64,000 nucleotides of DNA, taken from assembly GCA_000320605.2 (NCBI GenBank), contig KB445791.1:3646576-3710575 (forward strand). Direction: 5' to 3'. Both the position numbers and the translations under genes were made by a program. Origin of the DNA: Gelatoporia subvermispora B (lineage: Eukaryota > Basidiomycota > Agaricomycetes > Polyporales > Gelatoporiaceae). The notes beneath the pieces were generated by a model, which did not search any database, had not been told where the DNA came from, and worked only from the letters and a program-made list of their open reading frames with translations. The first letter of the stretch is position 1, and every line of letters begins with the position of its first letter. Shown piece by piece: positions 11,316 through 22,673 of this stretch.

Positions 11316-13742
11316 ATGCCCCGTCGAGGCCGCTCGACTCGGGTCACCCCCATCGTGTACCCACAACGTCCAACCGACCCCCCTCGTCCGGCTCCCGATT
11401 TTCCAGCCGTCCTCTACGAGCAGCCACCGCCGCAGGCCCCGCCACGCGACGCAACCCACCCGAAGCCTCAATCCGCCGCCCCTTGTCCGAAATCGCATCC
11501 GCCACCCCGAGCCGCGAAGCCCCGCCACAGCCCGGCGCCGGCAGCGCCACAGGCAATGCCCGCACCGGAGCCGCCCGACGCGCCCGCCACACCCCCCATC
11601 GCCGCCCCCACCCCGCAACGCTCCCTCTCCCCCATCGACTTTCTCCTCCGCAACGAATCCTCCAGCACGCTCGCCAGCACGCCCCTCGGCCCGCTCACCC
11701 CGCCCGACAGCACCCTCCTGCGCGCCCACGCCGAGCCCGTCGCGCACTGGGACGCGCCGCCCTCGCCCCCGCCGAGCATCCGCGACCAGATGCACGTCGC
11801 GTACGCGCTCGAGGACATGCACACCGCCAAGAAGCTCCTCCTCCAGCTCCGCGGCATCGACGTCACCGGCGACGACGACCCGCGCATCGCCGCCGTCACC
11901 GACGACGACTTTGGCGACGCGTTCGTGCCCCCCGGCACCTTCGAGCCCGCGGAGGTCACCGTTCGCCGCCGCGCCGAGGCCGCCGCCCGCGAGGCCGCGC
12001 TCCAGCAGCGCCTCGCGCGCGAGGAGCGCCTCCGCCAGCTCGGCCTCGTCTGGGAGCGCACCCTGCAGCGCACGCGGGAAGACATCGCGCGCGCGCGCTG
12101 GGCAAAGGACGAGGTGGTGCGCATGCGCAAGCGCGAAGAGCTCGCAGCGCGCGAGCGGGAACGCGAGGAGACGCGCGCACGGGAGCGCGAGGCGGAGCGC
12201 CAGCGCCAGGTGCGTTTCCGCGCCGCTGGCACGCACAAGCGGCCGGTGCTCTCGTACGGCTCGCTCCCTACGGACCGCACGCCGAGGCCGAAGGCGAGTG
12301 CGCAGGCTCAGGGCCGTGGCGAGGAGGAGCGCTTCCGGTACGCGCTGATGCCCGTGTCCTTCGGGGGCTCGCCACCCTCCGCGTACAGCATGTCGCCCCC
12401 CAAGAAGGACGCGGTGGGGCTCTCGCGCGCGCAGGCGCAGCATGCGGAGAGGGTTTCGAGCAGCGTTCCGTTTGTGGAGGTCGTTCGGAGCATGCATGGC
12501 TCGCTTTTCCCTCCCGAGGACAGCGCGCGCTTGCAACCACCCCGGAACAAGGTCCAGAGGGAGCTATTGGAGAACCTTTTGAGGGTGGTCGAGTGGGAGC
12601 ATAATGATCGGATGTTCGTGAAAGGGAAGGGGAGGGACGATTTGCAAGCGTGCGCGAAGGTCGCTGCCGCACAGGGAAAGCAACCCTGTGTCGCGTGCTC
12701 GGTGAGCTCGACCGCGACCGCAAGTACGTCCGCGCTCTCGTCCTCTGCGTCCACTGTTACGCGCACGTCCTGGTGGTCCTTTGGCAGCCGCGGGTCGCGC
12801 TCTACTGCTCCCACTACACCGTCCTCCTCCGTCACCTCCGCCAAGTCGCCTATACGGCATTCTCCTGTGGTCTCTTCTCCCCTTATTCCTCTCCCGTTCT
12901 TCAGTAAGCCTCTGCGCCATTCTTGCCACAACTCGCTCCGGGTCGCCGTCGCCGACAATGACCATCCTCTCGCGCTTCCCTCCGCACGTACATCTGCACC
13001 GGCAGCGCGCGGTCGCCCGCTCACGCGCAAGATCTCCCTCATCCCGCTCAGCAGCATACCCGAGGAGACCGACGGCGAAGCTGCGGGACAGAGCCTCGTC
13101 AGCCGTGTTGGGCGATCTGTCTCGGGCCTCATGGAGGTCGCCAGCCAGCTCCAGCGCGCATATATCCGCGCCACACTCTTCTCCATCGGCGAGCGATCGC
13201 GGTCGTCGTCTGAATCTCGGAGCCCGCCTGCGCGCACACGCACTCGCGCCCGCACGCCAGAGCGCGCGAGAGGGAAGCGCGCAGTGATGCAGGCCGCGCC
13301 GGCGGGACACCGTGCGCGCCCCGCGGACGTGCGCGTCCTGCTCGCGGGCACACAGCGGGAGGATGTCGTGGATGGCGCAGAGCACGAGCACAACTACGAC
13401 TACGACCCCGGCTTGCCGGCGATGGAGCGCACGCGCGTGCTGCTCCCGCTGAACGCGCCGCCTCCCGCAGTCAGCTCCCCTGCGCGCCCCTCACTGCCTG
13501 CGCCGCCGCGCCTGCCGTTCCGGGCGTGCCTCCCCAACCCGCCGGGGATGCGCGTGCGGCCGGTGGCGAACCCGGTGCTGCTGCGGCTGCAGGCACTGCA
13601 GAACGTGTGCGCGGGCGCGGAGGTGCCCTGGGAGGGGCGCAGCCGGGAGGGGCGCATGAGCGCGGGGAGCGAGATGGTCGTGAAGGTTGCGTGGGAGGGC
13701 GTGGGGCGCAGCCGGCTCGGGTGGGAGGTGCGCGTGCGGTGA
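11316..13742 (+). CDS. Orphan low-complexity protein with Arg/Glu-rich coiled coil
   Basis: One uninterrupted frame of 808 residues. The N-terminal 100 residues are Pro-rich. A short conserved-looking block SPIDFLLRNESSS follows near residue 105. Residues about 210-310 form a long Arg/Glu/Ala-rich helix (RERERE-type pattern), probably a single helix or coiled coil. The centre and C-terminus are Ser- and Pro-rich with basic stretches. No signal peptide, membrane segment or enzyme motif was found. Codon third positions are overwhelmingly G or C. Several other frames are open too because of the GC content, but this frame has a start, an upstream TATA box and a stop in sensible places. It could be a scaffold or regulatory protein; function is unknown. 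Confidence 0.7.
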   Translation: MPRRGRSTRVTPIVYPQRPTDPPRPAPDFPAVLYEQPPPQAPPRDATHPKPQSAAPCPKSHPPPRAAKPRHSPAPAAPQAMPAPEPPDAPATPPIAAPTPQRSLSPIDFLLRNESSSTLASTPLGPLTPPDSTLLRAHAEPVAHWDAPPSPPPSIRDQMHVAYALEDMHTAKKLLLQLRGIDVTGDDDPRIAAVTDDDFGDAFVPPGTFEPAEVTVRRRAEAAAREAALQQRLAREERLRQLGLVWERTLQRTREDIARARWAKDEVVRMRKREELAAREREREETRAREREAERQRQVRFRAAGTHKRPVLSYGSLPTDRTPRPKASAQAQGRGEEERFRYALMPVSFGGSPPSAYSMSPPKKDAVGLSRAQAQHAERVSSSVPFVEVVRSMHGSLFPPEDSARLQPPRNKVQRELLENLLRVVEWEHNDRMFVKGKGRDDLQACAKVAAAQGKQPCVACSVSSTATASTSALSSSASTVTRTSWWSFGSRGSRSTAPTTPSSSVTSAKSPIRHSPVVSSPLIPLPFFSKPLRHSCHNSLRVAVADNDHPLALPSARTSAPAARGRPLTRKISLIPLSSIPEETDGEAAGQSLVSRVGRSVSGLMEVASQLQRAYIRATLFSIGERSRSSSESRSPPARTRTRARTPERARGKRAVMQAAPAGHRARPADVRVLLAGTQREDVVDGAEHEHNYDYDPGLPAMERTRVLLPLNAPPPAVSSPARPSLPAPPRLPFRACLPNPPGMRVRPVANPVLLRLQALQNVCAGAEVPWEGRSREGRMSAGSEMVVKVAWEGVGRSRLGWEVRVR

Positions 13743-14502
13743 GGGGGAGATATATGGTGCGGACTGGGGGGATATTTGGGTGGGTGACTCGGTGCGGACG
13801 CGGACATGTACGCGACGTCGTACGTCGTGTCGCGTGTCCTGCGCTGCGCTGCGCCGCCCGGGTGCGCGAGCTGGCACCGGCGGCCGAGAGCCGCTGCGGA
13901 TACCTGCGCTGTCGATACGATACCTGTGAGTCGCTGTTTGTTTCCGTCGCTTTGCTGTCTTCGCTATGCATATGCAGTAGATTATGTGTACGGTACTTGT
14001 CCTGTATGTAGTGTGTAGGAGTATAACCTCGGACGATTCGTACGTGACGTGGCGGGCGGGTGTAGTATGTAGATTGTCTTGTTATAATGCATGCCGTTGA
14101 TGACATTCTACTTCCGTGTGTTGGTTCGTTGATGAGGGTTTGAGCTCGATGGCACTGGTTTTGGAACAGTGACTCCGGGCTGTTATCCGAGGATGTACGT
14201 AGCATGGCGGAAGCGATGCCAGCGTAGCGTTTTGGCTGTTCAAGCTGCTTCAGTAGCGTTCACTATCACTTGATGGAGATAGGTTTCGGTGCCGTGGCTT
14301 GTGGGTCACACTGAGATGCACGTGGCAGAAGTAGCGTGCGGGCTGTTGAAGCTGCTCAGATTCCCGCATACAAGTTGTCAGCCCCTCAAAGCCGGTGTAG
14401 GACGGCACATCCAGTGTAAGAAGCACACAAGGCAAGATAACAGTCGAGAATTCCAAGGCGAAAAACTACAACATACAATACATCCCCGCACAAGATCACG
14501 CA
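13743..14502. other. Convergent intergenic region
   Basis: Lies between the 3' ends of a plus-strand and a minus-strand gene, so it should hold both terminators. It contains the imperfect direct repeat listed at 14224-14359. No gene is seen. Confidence 0.6.
14224..14359. repeat. Imperfect direct repeat, two copies
   Basis: A 30-base segment at 14224-14253 (GTAGCG, GGCTGTT, AAGCTGCT, CAG in order) recurs at 14331-14359 with few differences. The spacing is 107 bases. Function unknown. Confidence 0.7.
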
Positions 14503-15762
14503 TCACCGGCCCAAGTCTGCGTTCTGCGCCGACTGCCACTGCCGCTCGGGCATCGACGGCTGGTGCGTCAGGCCCTCCCAGATCTGCGGCCCCGCCGCGC
14601 CGCGCCCGCGCGTGCCAAACATCGACGTCCGCCGCCCCTGCGGGCCCACCGCACGCAGCGCCTGCGGCCCCGGGCCGAGCTCGAGCGCGCGCTGCTGCTG
14701 CGGCGGCGGCGCGGGGCCCATCTGCATCTGCATGAGGCCGCCGGTGCCGAACGCGAGCGCGTGCGCGAGCGGGTCGGGCGGGGGCGCGCGCGCGGCGAGC
14801 GCGCGCAGCTGCGCGGAGAGCGCGCGCTCGCGCTCGCGCGCCTCGTCCGCGAGCCACCCGTTCGCCTCGGCGGCGCCGGAGTCGATCCCGAGCAGCCGCC
14901 GCAGGCCCTCGTTCTCCGCCTCGAGCCGCGCGATCTCGGCTTCGCGCTCGAGCGCCCAGTCGCTGGGCCCGGCGGGGTCGAGCAGGGGGGCGAGCGCGGG
15001 GGAGGGGCCGGAGGGAGGGGTGGGTGGTGCGTGTGGGGAGGACGGGTCCTCGCCGGAGAGAGAGCGGAGGAGGGCGCGCAGGCTTTCGGAGAGGCGTTGG
15101 AGGGACTGGGACGTGGCAGTGTTGGAGGAGAGGTCGGACTCTAGCGTCGCGGTTTCTTGCGCGCGGAGCAGGGCTTCGTAGTGACGGGTGAGCGTGAGCT
15201 CGTGTTGTTGCGCTGCTAACTATGAAAGTATGTCAGTACAGAGGGGGCCGGCAGGTGATGTGGGAGGCGTACTGCGTGGCCGCGGAACTTGGACATGACA
15301 GTGTCCATTGTGTGCTCGTACTCCTTCAGAAGCACGCTGAGCTGCTTGTTCTCTTGCAGCAGAGTGTGGTTCTCGATGATGACCTGCGCATTTTGACGCT
15401 CTAGCTCAGACTCGAAGACCTCTGGCGGCTCGTCAGCGCGCGGCGCGTCGGGCACCAAGAAGCACTTGTACCTTTCGAGATGTCGACATTGAACCTCCTC
15501 AATGAAAAACCGGTGCTAGCGCTCGCGGTTTGTGTCTGGATCACTTAGACTGTATGATTTCCTCCTGGTTACAGGGCATAACGAGAAGCGACGGTACCTT
15601 GAGAGAATCAGCCTGCGAATGCAGAGCAGCGGCCATCTTGTGGTTGTGGCTGTTCTGCTCGCTGAGTTCGTGCAACAGCTGCCATGCTCGGAAGAGATCG
15701 CCGTCGAGGTCATGGTACATGGTGAACTGGTGGGAGTTGAAGAGCTCCTGAGCACGTTGTGA
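14503..15762 (-). CDS. FGFR1OP2/SIKE-family coiled-coil protein (predicted STRIPAK subunit)
   Basis: Exons complement(14503-15219, 15273-15515, 15598-15762) are all phase 0 and give at least 374 residues. The middle exon carries [19 protein letters not shown] followed by VMSKFR. This matches the QENKELR...LIMSKYR core of animal FGFR1OP2/SIKE. A second match, [14 protein letters not shown], corresponds to the family's LEQENKGLREILQI. In animals and in filamentous fungi (Sordaria SCI1) such proteins belong to the striatin-PP2A STRIPAK complex that controls fusion and development. The C-terminus is Pro/Gln-rich. The 5' end is unresolved: a strong donor lies next to 15797, but two upstream frames compete, so the true start is probably between 15797 and 15970. 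Confidence 0.75.
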
Positions 15763-16421
15763 CTGTGAGGACTTCGAGAAGCCTTCCTTCGCTTACCATT
15801 ATGGCGAACAGATGCCTGCGGTGGCCAATCTTGGCGATCCAGCCCGTGAATCTTCCTCGATGATAGAGCTGTATGGAGGATCTCGGCGACGTTCGAGCTG
15901 GCTAGGCCTCTCCGACCAGGAGCCCGAGAGGACGTTGCAGGTTCGTGGTAGGGATTTAGTCGACATTTTCCGGACTAACTACTAAACAGGTAATTCAGGC
16001 AGAGGGTTGCTCTCACATTCATATCTCAGCCACGCGTTCTGGAGTTCCGTCATTTTTCAATGCACCTGTGGATGCTAACACATTTCCAAAGTATGTTTGT
16101 GAAATTTCCAGGGCATGTCCTACTGTCTGCAGCAAGACGAGACAGTAAACGAGGACTTGGAAACGGTGGCGTGCGAAAAAGTGAATTAGCGACGGATATG
16201 CTGTGCGCTTGTGTTTACGCTATCGACTGCATTCCTTCCTCCTTCTCACTCTCCGGCTGTCCATCTGTACAACACCAACCCTCGTTCCTTCTTCGCATTC
16301 TCCAGTGTTTGCTAACGTATACGGATTGTCGCATAAGTCCGCCCAGTCGGCACCTCACCACCACCTCCTCCTACCTCCCATCACGAATCTTCCATCTTCG
16401 TGAACATCACATTCTGCTACG
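15763..16421. promoter_or_regulatory. Divergent promoter region with unresolved 5' exon of the STRIPAK gene
   Basis: Lies between the minus-strand coiled-coil gene and the plus-strand RRM gene. The segment 15797-15966 reads openly in several frames on the minus strand and must contain the missing first exon or exons. No TATA box stands out. CT-rich DNA precedes the ATG at 16422. Confidence 0.45.
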
Positions 16422-17289
16422 ATGGCCGCCTCTCTGTCTCAGCTCTCCGCCTGCGTCACGCGCATACTCTCACTTACAGGCTTTCCAAAAGAGTTAAAAA
16501 CGAGAGACATACAAGCTGCTTTCTCCGAATGGGAGAACACGAGTGGGGGCTTCAAAATCAAATGGCTGAACGACACGAGCCTTTTAATCGTCTTTAATGA
16601 TGCTACTGTCGGTGAGTTCCCCCTTCAGTCACGCAATACAAGCTGTATGCTATGTCTCGCGTGACTTCTACTGGCTCGTATGATCCCGGGACGGAGTGCT
16701 GACTATTTCTGCGGTCACAGCTAAGCGTGCTTATCTTCACACCCTCGCTTTCCCTCCTGCCCTGTTCAGCTCTCCGTCTTCCTCGCAATCAGCCACCATC
16801 AAACCGTACGACGGCCCTGATGCGCAACAAATTATCCAGGCCGTAAATGCCCGTCAGCACAATGGCAACGGTCGTGGCCATAGTGTCCGAGGCTCTGTAT
16901 CGCACCAGCGGGGCGTCTCCATGAACTTCCGCCACAATTCCACCAACTCGGTGCAAGTCAACGGAATCTCCACAGAGGCCTCCGCCCCCGTTGACCGTGA
17001 CAGGGAGCCATCGCCCACCCTCCCGAGCCTCCCGTCCCACCCTACCCTCGATGCCCTCATCTCGTCCTCGCTGCGTTCTGACACTCCTCCCGACCTCACT
17101 GCGGACCCTGCGATTATTGCTGCGCAACCAGAGCATGGCGCTCCGCGAATCGGGGACCCTGGCAAGAGAATGTTGGGCGCCGCATTGGGTGTCAGACACC
17201 CTGGACTCGGTCCACGTGTCGTCAATGGCGCTGCCAACGGCGTCGTAGACGTTCAGAGGGCGATGAGCGGACTCGTCATCGCTGAGTGA
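16422..17289 (+). CDS. RNA-recognition-motif protein of R3HCC1 type
   Basis: Two exons (16422-16611, 16721-17289) give 252 residues. Residues 15-75 read GFPKELKTRDIQAAFSEW, then GGFKIKWLNDTSLLIVF and AKRAYL. This closely follows the RRM-like domain of vertebrate R3HCC1/R3HCC1L (FPQEFKTEDL...GFELKWVDDTHALAVF). Such domains bind RNA or partner proteins; the molecular role of the family is poorly known. The C-terminal two thirds is Ser/Pro/Asn-rich and disordered, with a conserved-looking tail (GKRMLGAALGVRHPG). The intron sits inside the RRM. Confidence 0.7.
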
Positions 17290-17814
17290 ATGGCTTCAGC
17301 TCAAAGCGACGACCTCAAACGACCGACCCTGGAGTGGATTGGATTTGGAATTTCACTGCGCGTTGTTCGGCGCTGAAGGTGCTGTCTAGGGAATGGATGG
17401 AAGGATGGTGTAGGACGATGAGGTCCGTCGTCATGCAGTTTCTGGTGGATTGCATTCATTCTCGAAGGATCCCTGGTGTTGATACTTTCCCCTCTTTTAC
17501 CTCATACTCTGTCTCACAGAGCCCCGCCCTGACATGCCACACACTGCGCTTGCCGTTCTGTGTGGTAGCGTCGTCGGATGCATATGTCAAGTATTCTTTC
17601 CTAGTACATGTTTGCGTAATTCAGACTGGATAACACAACCTCTGTGTCGCATGCCCGCACATGACTTGGTCTTCGTGTCTCCTCCATCAGGGTATCAAGA
17701 TCCCTGCCGACATGGCGGCGTATGCCGAAAACGGCGATTAGCGCTACAAATCCGGTCGGCAATGACGCCTGGTTATATTGCGGCAGACTTCGCTTTAATT
17801 CTTCTTCCGTCCCC
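17290..17814. other. Intergenic region before the TPR cluster
   Basis: Should hold the 3' end of the RRM gene and the remains of the promoter of the first TPR copy. No gene is seen. Confidence 0.5.
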
Positions 17815-19640
17815 ATGTCCTCAGTGGACGATATGAAAGCCAAAGCAGAGGTTTTGCAACAAGAGGGAAATGCATCTCACGGTCAGGGCAAACATGCCGA
17901 TGTATATACCAGGTAACCCGAAGGTCTCAAGCTGGACGATGAGAACGCTGTTCTGTATACCAAGCGGGCAGGGGGAAGTCTCATAGTTAGGAGTGCAGAC
18001 AATTCCAGTGGTTCTGTGACGAACATCTTATGCTAGATTCCATGACTATACCTTTGGCGAGGGCTCCCGTCCTACTGTCACGACTCCGACGAGAGCACAT
18101 GTTCCATAGTAGCGTGCGTTTGTCACAGTTGCTCAACCGTGCATATCTTCTAACGGGAAGCAGGCGTGAGTGATCTCCAAGGCAAGCCGACCAGCCCTCA
18201 CGTCAACATTCGTCAGGATTACTCAGAAAGAATAAGAATGACGAAGGTTCTGAAGAAGAAGAATGGAGACAAGAAAGCCCGTGGGGAGCCCTTGGTGTCC
18301 CCACCCCTCGAATAATGTCACAGACCTCCCTCAGCATGACCTCATAGTCGACGACGTTTATCACGAGCGCTCTCTTGAGAGATGAATGTTCGTTCTACGT
18401 GGATTGTGAAGACTTCGAGAAGAAGATCCGTGCGCAGAGTGAGTCTTCTCAGAGTATTGGGATGCCTCTGTTCAGGCAATACAACACCACGCAGTCGTTT
18501 ATGAAGGAAGGACATTCAATGGGTGGTCGACAGGCTCCATCGGCGCTGGACCCACTAGAGAAGCTATCCGGAATTGGCTGAAACTGAGGGCTGGAGCGTT
18601 GCCGTCAAGGCTATGGAAGTGACCATTCGGTACATTGTTCACATCGTCTTCGTGTATTCAGCTCACTCATTCTCGCGGCTTTGAGGCATTGGATTCTAAA
18701 CGGCTTTCTCTGTCTCTATTCTCCGACGATGTTTGAGATCACATTGCATAGCCTCAACGAGCATGCAACAGTGTCCTAATACCTAAAATACTGAGCGCGG
18801 CATCTTCGATCATGCGTTCCTGAGAGGCATCATGAGACTGAGGCTGAAGGCGTACACTAAGGTGGGCACAAGAACCTCAGGGTAACCAGCTCCCCACTTA
18901 GTTGTGCCTTCATAGGCGTACAAGATCAAAGGTCCCATGTCGGGCTAACGCTCCAAGGTCTGATGTCCCTAGCCAAAAGCCTTATTGATAACGTCAATGC
19001 AAATCCTCCGGTGGAAGCGGGATCAAACGCGATCCTGGGACTTGTGATATCTTTCTGGGCACACACAAAGGCTGAGGCTTACTTGTGGGTGCTCACGTCG
19101 CGAAAACTCTAGCTTGACTGACACCGTGATAGCGCGCAAGCGTACGCATACCTCGAAATGGCACTCGATCAATGTCGGAAAGATACCGAGAAATATAACG
19201 CATACTTGTTCGAAAGTTCAATCTCTTACGAGCTGGCGATCGAACTATACCCCGAAGATAAGGAGCTCAGGCAATGTACATCGGGTTGATCGTTTCGCTG
19301 TGTCAAGCACTCATGCCCCTCAGATTACCTACATGCGCTGTTGGAGGTTGAGTACCGTCGTGGTGTCTCGATCAAGGATATTCTAGCTCTTTGAGAAACG
19401 ATCCACGATAGCAGGGAGGCTTGCAAAGACATCTGGGGATACAGTGCCGCATCTCGAAGTATTCAAGAACGCTGGGGTCATGTGCTCGATCTCGGGAGGC
19501 GTGCTGTGGATGGAATCGAAGGCGGAGTCTCCACTCCCGACACACAATCGGTGAGTCAGGTCACGGCCCTTGCGTCTATTGGCATGCGATTCTGATATAT
19601 CATGGGCAGACCTTTGTACCCTGGTTTAAGGACCTTGACT
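17815..19640 (+). pseudogene. Decayed TPR-protein copy 1 of 4
   Basis: Starts like its intact neighbours (ATG at 17815; LQQEGNASHGQGKHADVY), then meets a stop at 17914-17916. The reading resumes after it with LDDENAVLYTKRAGGS. Further blocks align with the intact copies in order but in shifting frames: LLRDECSFYVDCEDF near 18375-18420, LAETEGWSVAVKAMEVTIR near 18575-18630 and a C-terminal block near 19320-19560. Exon order is kept, so this is an old copy of the same gene, broken by stops and frameshifts. A short residual product cannot be excluded. Confidence 0.7.
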
Positions 19641-19928
19641 AAAACGAGTGATTATGTTGTTGTGCGAGATGTCACATTCGATGTAGAGTGTTAATAGTCA
19701 CCCGGTTGCACGTCCAGTGCACAAATATCGATCTCATCTGTCATCACTAGTGCCTCCCTGCACCTGTAAATTACGGTATTCTATGTGGGCGCGGTCAGCT
19801 GTGCTGGAGGCGAGAGTATACGTTCTCAAATAGGGCGTCAGAAGCACCATAAGGTTGAGACGCGTCGCGTTCATTACGGCATGCGACTTCAACCATTCCC
19901 TCATCGACTTCCACGTCCAAGCTGAGAA

Positions 19929-22235
19929 ATGGACAACATCTGCGCGACCGTAGCGGCTCTGAAAGCTGAAGGGAATGCATTGTACACGGCTGGCAATTTT
20001 CAAGAGGCATATTCCAAATATTCGGAGGCAATTCAGCTTGATGGCGGCAATGCGGTACTCTATGCCAATCGTGCAGCAGCTAGTATGGCATTAAAAGAGT
20101 AAGTCTTCGGTAAAGATGCGTGTCGGAGCTTTTCTGATGAACTCGTACCTGTTGCAGGATTCAGGGGAACCTCAGCGCTGTTTTCGACCTCCGTAAGGTA
20201 GGATACTAATCGCAAGACTGGGTAGATGTTTGAGGATGCAGCATCAACGCTTTTATATGCAGGCCGTCCAAATCGACGTGTCCTATACCAAGGCATGGGC
20301 GCGTCTCGCGTCAATCTTCAAGGTGATTGAGCTCCCTGGATGTGTTGGAGTTGGACGCATACTGGGGATGCTGATCTACATTTATGTCGGCTCAGGTCTT
20401 CCATATGCATGAACTATCTATTAGCGCAGCGGAATATGCGTTGTCATGTCTGGACAAGGAAGGACTATCACCGGCAGAGATGAAGTTGAAGGATCAATGC
20501 GAACAGACGCTTCGCGGCTCCATGGACGAGTCAAAGATGGAGCAACATGTCCCATCATTACGCGACACAGTTTCGCCAGGTGTGAAAGTTGTTCCCGCAG
20601 AGGTGGCCAAGTCAGGACGACTACCTTGGGACAATGCTCGTGCCATGCGTGATATGCTCACCGAAGATCGCGTTGTTAACAGTAGCGTCAATGAAGTCTC
20701 CTGTTCGGTAATTATGTTCTGCTTACGTTTGATTGTCAACAGGCTTGGCTCATACTCGAGGCACATGATGTATGATCTTCATCATTGGGTATTTTCCTGG
20801 ACAAAAGGCTCATCCAACCCACAGGAATTCGCGGAAGGTGTAAAGCTCATGCATCAACTGAGATGGCCACAAGGCGACGGAAAAGCAAGCGGGAGTCTAA
20901 TGGTAGAGATCTACAAACCGGCTCATACTGAAACCAATTGATGTACGAACAGGCACTCTCATACATAACCAATGCAGTCCTTCGGGATGAACGCGCATTC
21001 TTTATCTCCGCTCCAGATTTCTTGCAAAAGCTCGACATGCAAGGTATGGCACAATGTGGGGTTCTGCGAGTAATTGCTGATGTTCTCGAGCTTAGTTACA
21101 TTTGAGGAAAAAGTCCTAAGGAATGCACTGGGGAATTGTCCCTGGACCGGATCCAAGGGTGACATTAGCACACTGCAGTCTCAAATCACAAACCTTATCG
21201 AACAAAAGGGCTGGGATGTTGCTCGTCGGGCGCTGTCAAACACCGTTCGGTATGCTCGAACAGCGTACTTTGCCTGTGACTATCTGACACGGTAATTGGT
21301 GTGTGATAGGATTTGGGTTCTCAATGGCCTTCTCGCATTGCACCTCAGTAATTCGCCATCTGAGAGCCTACGATTGTATGCGAACGCCCTCTCGACACTT
21401 GAATGGGGAATGTCTAAGTGGGAAGATGTCCTAAAAGAAGATCGTGGGGTCATCTTCGAAAGGACGTTCATCAGAGGTGTCAGATGCCTTTGCATGGGTG
21501 CATACCACAGCGTAGGTGTACCACGCACTTTCTTAGCCGTAATTTGAACCTTGACGATGATACATCAGAACGATAGACGTAGTCATATAGGCGAGGAAGG
21601 CTTGCAAAAACTCAAACGACTCGCGCAGGACGTGCTTGACGACATTGATGCTCACCCTGCAGATTCTGATCTCACACATACTCATAGCGCGGGGTTCTTG
21701 ATCGCTTTCAAGACTCAACCAAAGGCAATCGCGCATGTGTGAGTACCCGAGTGACTGCCAGAATGACGTTGCTTACTATCTTCGAAGCTCACTTGGACTT
21801 ATCCACTGGAAAACAGCCATGCACAAATCGACGCAGCAGAAATCACGCGACGAAAACCTGGCACAAGCGCTGTCACATTACAGGATAGCTATTGATTGTA
21901 GCACAGCAGATGATGAACAACGTCTCTGTGAGTATATGGCTTGGCTTTCTTCCTGTTTGTGATCCCATCGACGCTCTCTTCTAGATTGGGAGACTAACGT
22001 GTTTGAGATCATGATTGAACAAGAGATGCCAATAGAACGGCTTCTGCTCCAGTGCCAAGTTATCCGTGAACTCATCCCAGTGTGCGGCATGATATGGGAG
22101 AAGAGCGCGGCCTGGGATACGATCCTCCAAATCTGTTCGGGCATCCTCGAATCGGAGAAAAGCATGTATCAGGGACTTCTCGACCAAGCATGGACCTTGG
22201 ACGATTCATGGGTTCGTTCGCTTTCCATATACTAA
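19929..22235 (+). CDS. TPR co-chaperone-like protein, copy 2 of 4 (intact)
   Basis: About 12 exons and roughly 555 residues. The first exon (19929-20098) encodes a TPR helix pair (LKAEGNALYTAGNFQEAY...AVLYANRAA), continued in the next exons. K12, N16, N47, K80 and R84 fall where Hop/STI1-type TPR domains carry the carboxylate clamp that grips the EEVD end of Hsp70/Hsp90, with three extra loop residues. The remaining ~450 residues are helical, end in WETNVFEIMIEQ...WTLDDSW and match no family I know. Introns follow GTAAG/GTATG...CAG rules, with one weak donor near 20690. Flanked by paralogues on both sides. The clamp and a chaperone link are inference from motif spacing. Confidence 0.75.
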
Positions 22236-22673
22236 AAGGCATCAGACTTATCTCGTGTCAAGGCCGCAGATATGCCAATCCGGTCATCAGCCTAAGGTCC
22301 TGCCGTCCTAAGTCAGATAGGGCTGCCCGATACTTTGAAGCCGACTGAGGATCAAGGATATCTCTTGCTGATTCCTACTTTCATCGATACATCTGCCATG
22401 TTAGCAATATGAATAGCTGTCTTTCTGCTCCACCGAAAGTGTCCAACGCAACAGGTATCATCATGATACGAAGCGTATCGCCCTTCTCAATCGAAATGAC
22501 AAGCTGTCTGTTCAGTTGTGCCGTTAAATATAACAAGTGTCAGTCGAGTGTGCATAATTCCCAAATGCAGCATCTAAAGCCTAACGATGTCGAGACGCGC
22601 CGTTGAGCCGCCAATTACGGCATCAGTCTTGAACCATCTCCTCTCAACATCCACGAACTGCGAGCTAGAAACA

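Noticed and set aside
11468..12604. Long antisense and out-of-frame openings under the orphan gene at 11316
   Set aside because: They are shadows of a GC3-biased gene. Only the frame from 11316 has a start, an upstream TATA box and a well-placed stop.
14612..15181. Plus-strand frame of 189 codons rich in Ser/Ala
   Set aside because: It is the antisense shadow of the C-terminal exon of the coiled-coil gene, whose homology and splice phases fix the minus strand.
15812..15940. A plus-strand frame (MPAVANLGDPARESSS...) ending at a possible donor
   Set aside because: It overlaps the unresolved 5' exon of the minus-strand STRIPAK gene, and its continuation after the acceptor leads nowhere. Kept only as a possibility.
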